From DASZXJ01 sp035545895 (lineage in GTDB: Bacteria; Planctomycetota; Phycisphaerae; Tepidisphaerales; Tepidisphaeraceae), in assembly GCA_035545895.1 (NCBI GenBank), contig DASZXJ010000098.1, positions 1-7,365 on the forward strand: a DNA stretch of 7,365 bases, given 5' to 3'. Shown here one piece after another: positions 5,701 through 7,365 of the stretch (positions are counted from its first letter, which is position 1; each line of letters begins with the position of its first letter). The notes under the pieces are model-generated. The model did not search any database and had not been told where the DNA came from. It saw nothing but the letters and a program-made list of their open reading frames with translations. The position numbers were made by a program, and so were the translations under genes.

Positions 5701-7365
5701 GCGCGTTGGCGGAAGATCCGTAGTTCACCGCCGACTTGAACGTGCCGTTGCCGTTGTTGATCAGCACGCTGATCGTGCTGTTGTCCTGATTGGCGGTAAC
5801 CAGGTCGGGTATGTTGTCGCCACTGACGTCTTTAACCGCGACCATTTTGGGAGTCGTGCCAACCCCATAATTAACCGCCGGCTTGAACGTCGCATCGCCA
5901 TTGCCGAGCAGCACGCTGACGTTGCTGGCGCCGGCGTTGGCAACGAGCAGATCGAGGATATTGTCGCCATTCACGTCGGCGGAAGTCACACCGTGTGCAT
6001 TCGTGCCGGTTGCATAACCGACCGGCGCCGCAAACTGAGGCGGAGGCGAAGGATTGTTCGTCACTTCCGCGCTCTGCGGGCTTTCGTCATCATCCACGTT
6101 GAGCGACGTCACGCGGTAGTAGTAAAACTGTCCCGGACTGATCGTGTCGTCAATGAAGCCGGTGCCCGTGATCCCCGCTGCAAACGGCGTGGTTCCCTCG
6201 CCGCCCGGAGTCGTCGAACGATAAAGGTTGTAGCCGGCTGCGCCGGTCGAAGTCATCCACGAAATCGTCACGCTGTCTGCCGCGGGCGTCGCGGTCACGC
6301 CGGTGGGAGTCGTCGCCAGGGTAGTCGCGGTGAATCCGGTGAAATCGGAATAACCCGCGATGTTGTATTCCTGAATGTGATAGTCGTAACTCACGCCCGG
6401 TGTCAGGCCCAGGCCATTGTTGTTATCGACATAGCTTTCGGTGTTTGGCGGCAAATCGGCGACTTGCGCGAATTGTGCGTCGCCAACCTTGCGAAGCACC
6501 TTGATACCCAGTTCATTGCTGGCGTTGTCGGTCCACGAAATGGAAATCTGAGTCGAGCCGATCGCGGTCGGCTGGCCATCGGTCGGAGTAATCGGCGCAA
6601 CGGGCGTGGCTGTGTTGACCGTGTTGCTGTATGCCGAATCGCCGGCGCTGCTGGTGGCGCGCACGCGATATGAAAAGGCGACATTCTGCGTCAGGCCCAC
6701 GTCGTCATACGATGTCGAACCCGCCGGAAGCAGCGCAATCTGGATGAATGGCCCGCCGGCCTCGGAACGTTCGACCTTGTACCCGGTTTCAGTCGTTGCA
6801 ACGTCGGTCCATGAGAGATCGAGTTCCGTGCCCGATGCGGGCGTGACAACGAGATTGGTCGGCGCTGCCGGCGCCAACGCCAGCCCGTTTACTTCGCCGG
6901 GATCGATGATCTGGTTGTAAATGCGGACGTCGTCGAGCTGCCCGTTGAAATAATTGCCGCCCGAGCGCGTCGTGCCGTCGGCGTTATCGATCGTAAGCTG
7001 GCCGATCGATTTGAACGTGCTGCCCTTGAAGCCCGCTTCGAGCGTGCCGGTCTTGTTCAGCACGCCGTCGATGTAGAGCTTGATCGATCCGTCGCTGGCA
7101 TTGCGGCTGATCGCCACGTGATGCCACTGGCCGTTGTTGATCGGCGTTGTGCTCATCACCGATCCGCTGTTGCCCACGGAAATACCGATATGCCCGGATG
7201 CGTCGAGATAACCCCAGCCGATGTCGTTGGCGCCGTTGGTCTGTTCGACGCCGGTCACCGCGGGCGCCGACCAGAACGTGTTGTTGCCCACCTGGGTCGT
7301 CTTGATCCAGAAGGCCAGGCTGCTGGTCGTGCCGAGCACCGTTGCGAGGTTGTTGATGACATCGA
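2759..7365 (-). CDS. Giant extracellular mosaic protein (LamG, FN3, FG-GAP/VCBS propeller, cadherin-like, NPCBM), N-terminus missing
   Basis: The frame is open to the right edge and ends in TGA at 2761-2759. A GTG at 7339-7337 is in frame but is not the true start: upstream in-frame codons (DVINNLATV) continue the LamG domain without a stop. Counting from that GTG, 1526 residues are visible. They comprise LamG (to about 155), FN3 x3 (157-246, 247-341, 342-428), seven FG-GAP/VCBS blades (436-782), a cadherin-like/Ig-like domain (791-890), and then NPCBM (892-1034), FN3 (1041-1134), NPCBM (1136-1278), FN3 (1286-1379) and NPCBM (1384-1526). No catalytic domain is recognisable, and I see no cysteine, transmembrane helix, sortase motif or dockerin. 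The protein ends abruptly at the third NPCBM. LamG and NPCBM modules commonly bind carbohydrate and FN3 domains are spacers, so a surface or secreted glycan-binding scaffold is the likely role. An enzyme domain could lie in the missing N-terminal part. Confidence 0.93.
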   Translation of the reverse strand, partial: DVINNLATVLGTTSSLAFWIKTTQVGNNTFWSAPAVTGVEQTNGANDIGWGYLDASGHIGISVGNSGSVMSTTPINNGQWHHVAISRNASDGSIKLYIDGVLNKTGTLEAGFKGSTFKSIGQLTIDNADGTTRSGGNYFNGQLDDVRIYNQIIDPGEVNGLALAPAAPTNLVVTPASGTELDLSWTDVATTETGYKVERSEAGGPFIQIALLPAGSTSYDDVGLTQNVAFSYRVRATSSAGDSAYSNTVNTATPVAPITPTDGQPTAIGSTQISISWTDNASNELGIKVLRKVGDAQFAQVADLPPNTESYVDNNNGLGLTPGVSYDYHIQEYNIAGYSDFTGFTATTLATTPTGVTATPAADSVTISWMTSTGAAGYNLYRSTTPGGEGTTPFAAGITGTGFIDDTISPGQFYYYRVTSLNVDDDESPQSAEVTNNPSPPPQFAAPVGYATGTNAHGVTSADVNGDNILDLLVANAGASNVSVLLGNGDATFKPAVNYGVGTTPKMVAVKDVSGDNIPDLVTANQDNSTISVLINNGNGTFKSAVNYGSSANAHDLTIGDVDGDNDNDIVEVGWGASVVRVFRNNGTGTFSTFTDYNVGSAPHSVVLTNFNNDTMPDIAIADHGSNNIAVLLNNGTGGFGSATFYNSGTAPHQIRFGDFNGDTKTDLVTANDGSDNLSVFLGNGNGTFASAVNYAAGSVPKGVGIGDVNNDGKLDLISANTGGNYPNGTNPLGMTISVLLGNGDGTFNAAASFAAGDTPFSMAVADFDSDGDLDIATANWHGDNVTIIENLHFDIPQVNHPPVANPDSATTSVNIPVQINVLGNDTDSDGTLNPATVVVSAQPGNGVVSVNATTGAITYTPDANFTGNDVFGYTVRDNKGAVSGQAQVSVNVTSQPTVVYVSDLTPTTATNGYGPYEKDTSNGEQAAGDGHVITLNGTTYAKGLGVHANSTLVFNLNGQYSQFLSDIGVDDEKGNAGSVVFQVYLDNSATPIYDSGVMTGATATKQVVVDVTGKSQLKLVVTDSGNGNNSDHADWANARLTTAGQVSPPAAPTLATPTVVNQQVTLNWTEPPSNQTGFRIERKTGANGTYAQIADVSPSTTSFVDQTATSGNTYYYHVYAYNSGGPSGFSNEVSAVIATQTQAYLSDLTPVSAVNGWGAYEKDHSNNEQGANDGHTITLNTVTYTKGLGVHANSTLIFNLNGQYTQFLSDIGVDDEVGNNGSVVFQVYLDGSATPIYDSGVMTGATATKQVVVDVTGKSQLKLVVTDSGNGNNYDHADWANARLIVGQPTPPPAAPTSLTATYNPTTAKVDLTWTDSAGDQTGFRIERKLGASGTWAAIQTVSGTTFNYTDPTILGGNSNYFYRVFATNAGGSSAQPSNESNITTPTGTVTTYLSSLTPTAATNGWGAYEKDHSNGETGANDGHTITLNTVTYAKGLGVHAASDITFNLNKQYTQFLSDIGVDDEVGNAGSVVFQVYLDGVLAFDSGTMIGASATQAVNLNVQNVTTLRLVVGVATNGNTSDHADWAGARLLA
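2762..3190 (-). repeat. NPCBM domain, copy 3 (C-terminal)
   Basis: Residues 1384-1526 open like copy 2 (SSLTPTAATNGWGAYEKDHS) but diverge later, with GVLAFDSGTMIGASATQAVN and LRLVVGVATNGNTSDHADW. The protein stops three residues after the domain (LLA). The divergent second half implies older separation or different ligand contacts. Confidence 0.87.
3203..3484 (-). repeat. FN3 linker between NPCBM 2 and 3
   Basis: Residues 1286-1379 have the FN3 marks VDLTWTDSA, TGFRIERKLGASGTW, YFYRVFATNAGG and SNESNITTP. It is the same size as the preceding linker and shares its TGFRIERK core. Confidence 0.85.
3506..3934 (-). repeat. NPCBM domain, copy 2
   Basis: Residues 1136-1278 are of the same length as copy 1 and nearly identical to it in the C-terminal half (SATPIYDSGVMTGATATKQV and beyond). 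A 32-base block at 3627-3658 is identical to 4359-4390, a spacing of 732 bases or exactly 244 codons. Most other differences from copy 1 appear to be synonymous. Confidence 0.88.
3938..4219 (-). repeat. FN3 linker between NPCBM 1 and 2
   Basis: Residues 1041-1134 have FN3 marks VTLNWTEPP, TGFRIERK, YYYHVYAYNSGG and SNEVSAV. A 25-base block coding for the TGFRIER region (4116-4140) is identical to 3378-3402 in the next linker, which shows that the linker was duplicated together with the NPCBM. Confidence 0.85.
4238..4666 (-). repeat. NPCBM domain, copy 1
   Basis: Residues 892-1034 run from VYVSDLTPTTATNGYGPYEKD to DHADWANARL. Key marks are KGLGVHANS, FLSDIGVDDE, VVFQVYLD and the conserved D-H-A-D-W end. 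This is the NPCBM (novel putative carbohydrate-binding module) pattern found beside glycoside hydrolases and in planctomycete surface proteins. It is the most similar partner of copy 2. Confidence 0.88.
4670..4969 (-). other. Cadherin-like/Ig-like tandem-type domain
   Basis: Residues about 791-890 read VNHPPVANPDSATTSVN..., with INVLGNDTDSDGTLNP and the closing GAITYTPDANFTGNDVFGYT. The pattern 'N-x-x-P-V-A-x-x-D', 'V-L-x-N-D-x-D-x-D' and 'Y-T-P-x-x-x-x-x-G-x-D-x-F-x-Y' is typical of the cadherin-like domains in large bacterial adhesins. The DTDSD segment is a likely calcium site. Confidence 0.88.
4994..6034 (-). repeat. Seven-repeat FG-GAP/VCBS beta-propeller
   Basis: Seven repeats each carry a calcium-type loop D-x-(N/D/S)-x-D-x-x-x-D followed by a strand such as LLVAN and a turn like LLGNGDGTF. 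Loop starts lie at residues 455, 504, 553, 602, 651, 700 and 759. The first six are spaced exactly 49 residues (147 bases) apart. The last interval is 59, because blade 6 carries a 10-residue insertion (around GGNYPNGTNPLG). Blade 4 has Asn (602) in the first loop position. Seven blades would close a propeller like that of integrin alpha chains. Confidence 0.9.
6056..6871 (-). repeat. Three tandem fibronectin type III domains
   Basis: Each of the three modules of 87-95 residues has the FN3 signature of a proline-rich start, a W in strand B and a Y-x-Y/V in strand F. The W marks are LDLSWTD, ISISWTD and VTISWMT. The strand F marks are FSYRVRATSSAG, YDYHIQEYNIAG and YYYRVTSLN. The third has the short loop 'GYNLYRSTTPGGEGTTPF' seen in many bacterial enzyme-linked FN3 domains. 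They are divergent copies and probably spacers. Confidence 0.85.
6875..7365 (-). other. LamG/concanavalin-A-like domain (partial)
   Basis: The visible part includes SSLAFWIKTTQVGNN, the WSAP...GVEQ segment, the GWGYLDASGHIGISVG strand pair, GQWHHVAISRN, IKLYIDGVLN and the closing FNGQLDDVRIYNQIID. This is the standard LamG jelly-roll pattern ('W-H-H-V-A', 'L-Y-I-D-G', 'L-D-D-V-R-I-Y'). Its first strands continue past the window edge. Such domains usually bind sugars or calcium. Confidence 0.9.

Noticed and set aside
5065..5977. 147-base periodic DNA as a possible satellite or CRISPR-like array
   Set aside because: The period is protein-level: exactly 49 codons per propeller blade with divergent DNA, and no identical direct repeats or spacers.
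4484..6673. A 729-codon open frame on the plus strand, antisense to the propeller and FN3 region
   Set aside because: It mirrors the minus-strand mosaic gene, whose domains are unmistakable. The plus-strand product is a low-complexity Arg/Val/Ile/Asp-rich sequence with no recognisable domain. GC-rich repeated codons on the coding strand suppress antisense stops.
7337..7339. GTG as the start codon of the mosaic gene
   Set aside because: The LamG domain continues upstream in frame without a stop to the window edge, so the gene is partial.

Overview
The window looks like chromosomal DNA of a planctomycete, possibly of the Phycisphaerae/Tepidisphaerales type. The lineage call rests on three things seen in the sequence: an N-terminal L-E-x-R-x-L-L-S motif of the kind planctomycetes put on large exported proteins, a two-loop dockerin-like C-terminus on a protease-like protein, and a large mosaic protein built from LamG, FN3, FG-GAP/VCBS and NPCBM modules. 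The phylum call is fairly firm; the class is a guess.

All genes read on the minus strand, so the biological order runs from right to left. (1) Positions 7365 to 2759 hold the 3' part of a giant secreted mosaic protein whose N-terminus lies beyond the right edge. Its modules in order are a LamG/concanavalin-like domain, three FN3 domains, a seven-repeat FG-GAP/VCBS beta-propeller, a cadherin-like/Ig-like domain, and three NPCBM domains separated by two FN3 domains. (2) After a 70-base gap with no visible terminator comes a complete 837-residue subtilisin/sedolisin-like protein (2688 to 175). It starts at GTG behind a strong Shine-Dalgarno sequence and carries a planctomycete export motif, a probable prodomain, the peptidase domain, two Ig-like modules and a dockerin. 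(3) After a 109-base gap, the first 21 codons of an IS630-type transposase (65 to 1) run off the left edge, also behind a strong Shine-Dalgarno sequence.

The two large genes probably encode envelope or extracellular proteins that bind glycans and calcium, and they may be co-transcribed. The propeller and dockerin contain many calcium-loop motifs, and cysteine is almost absent from both proteins. The most notable details are the non-canonical catalytic positions of the peptidase (Glu where subtilisins have His, and Ser-Asn at the usual Asp site), the strict 49-residue period of the propeller, and the recently duplicated NPCBM-FN3 unit. I see no RNA genes, CRISPR array, phage genes or defence system. 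Long open frames on the plus strand are antisense shadows of the two large genes.
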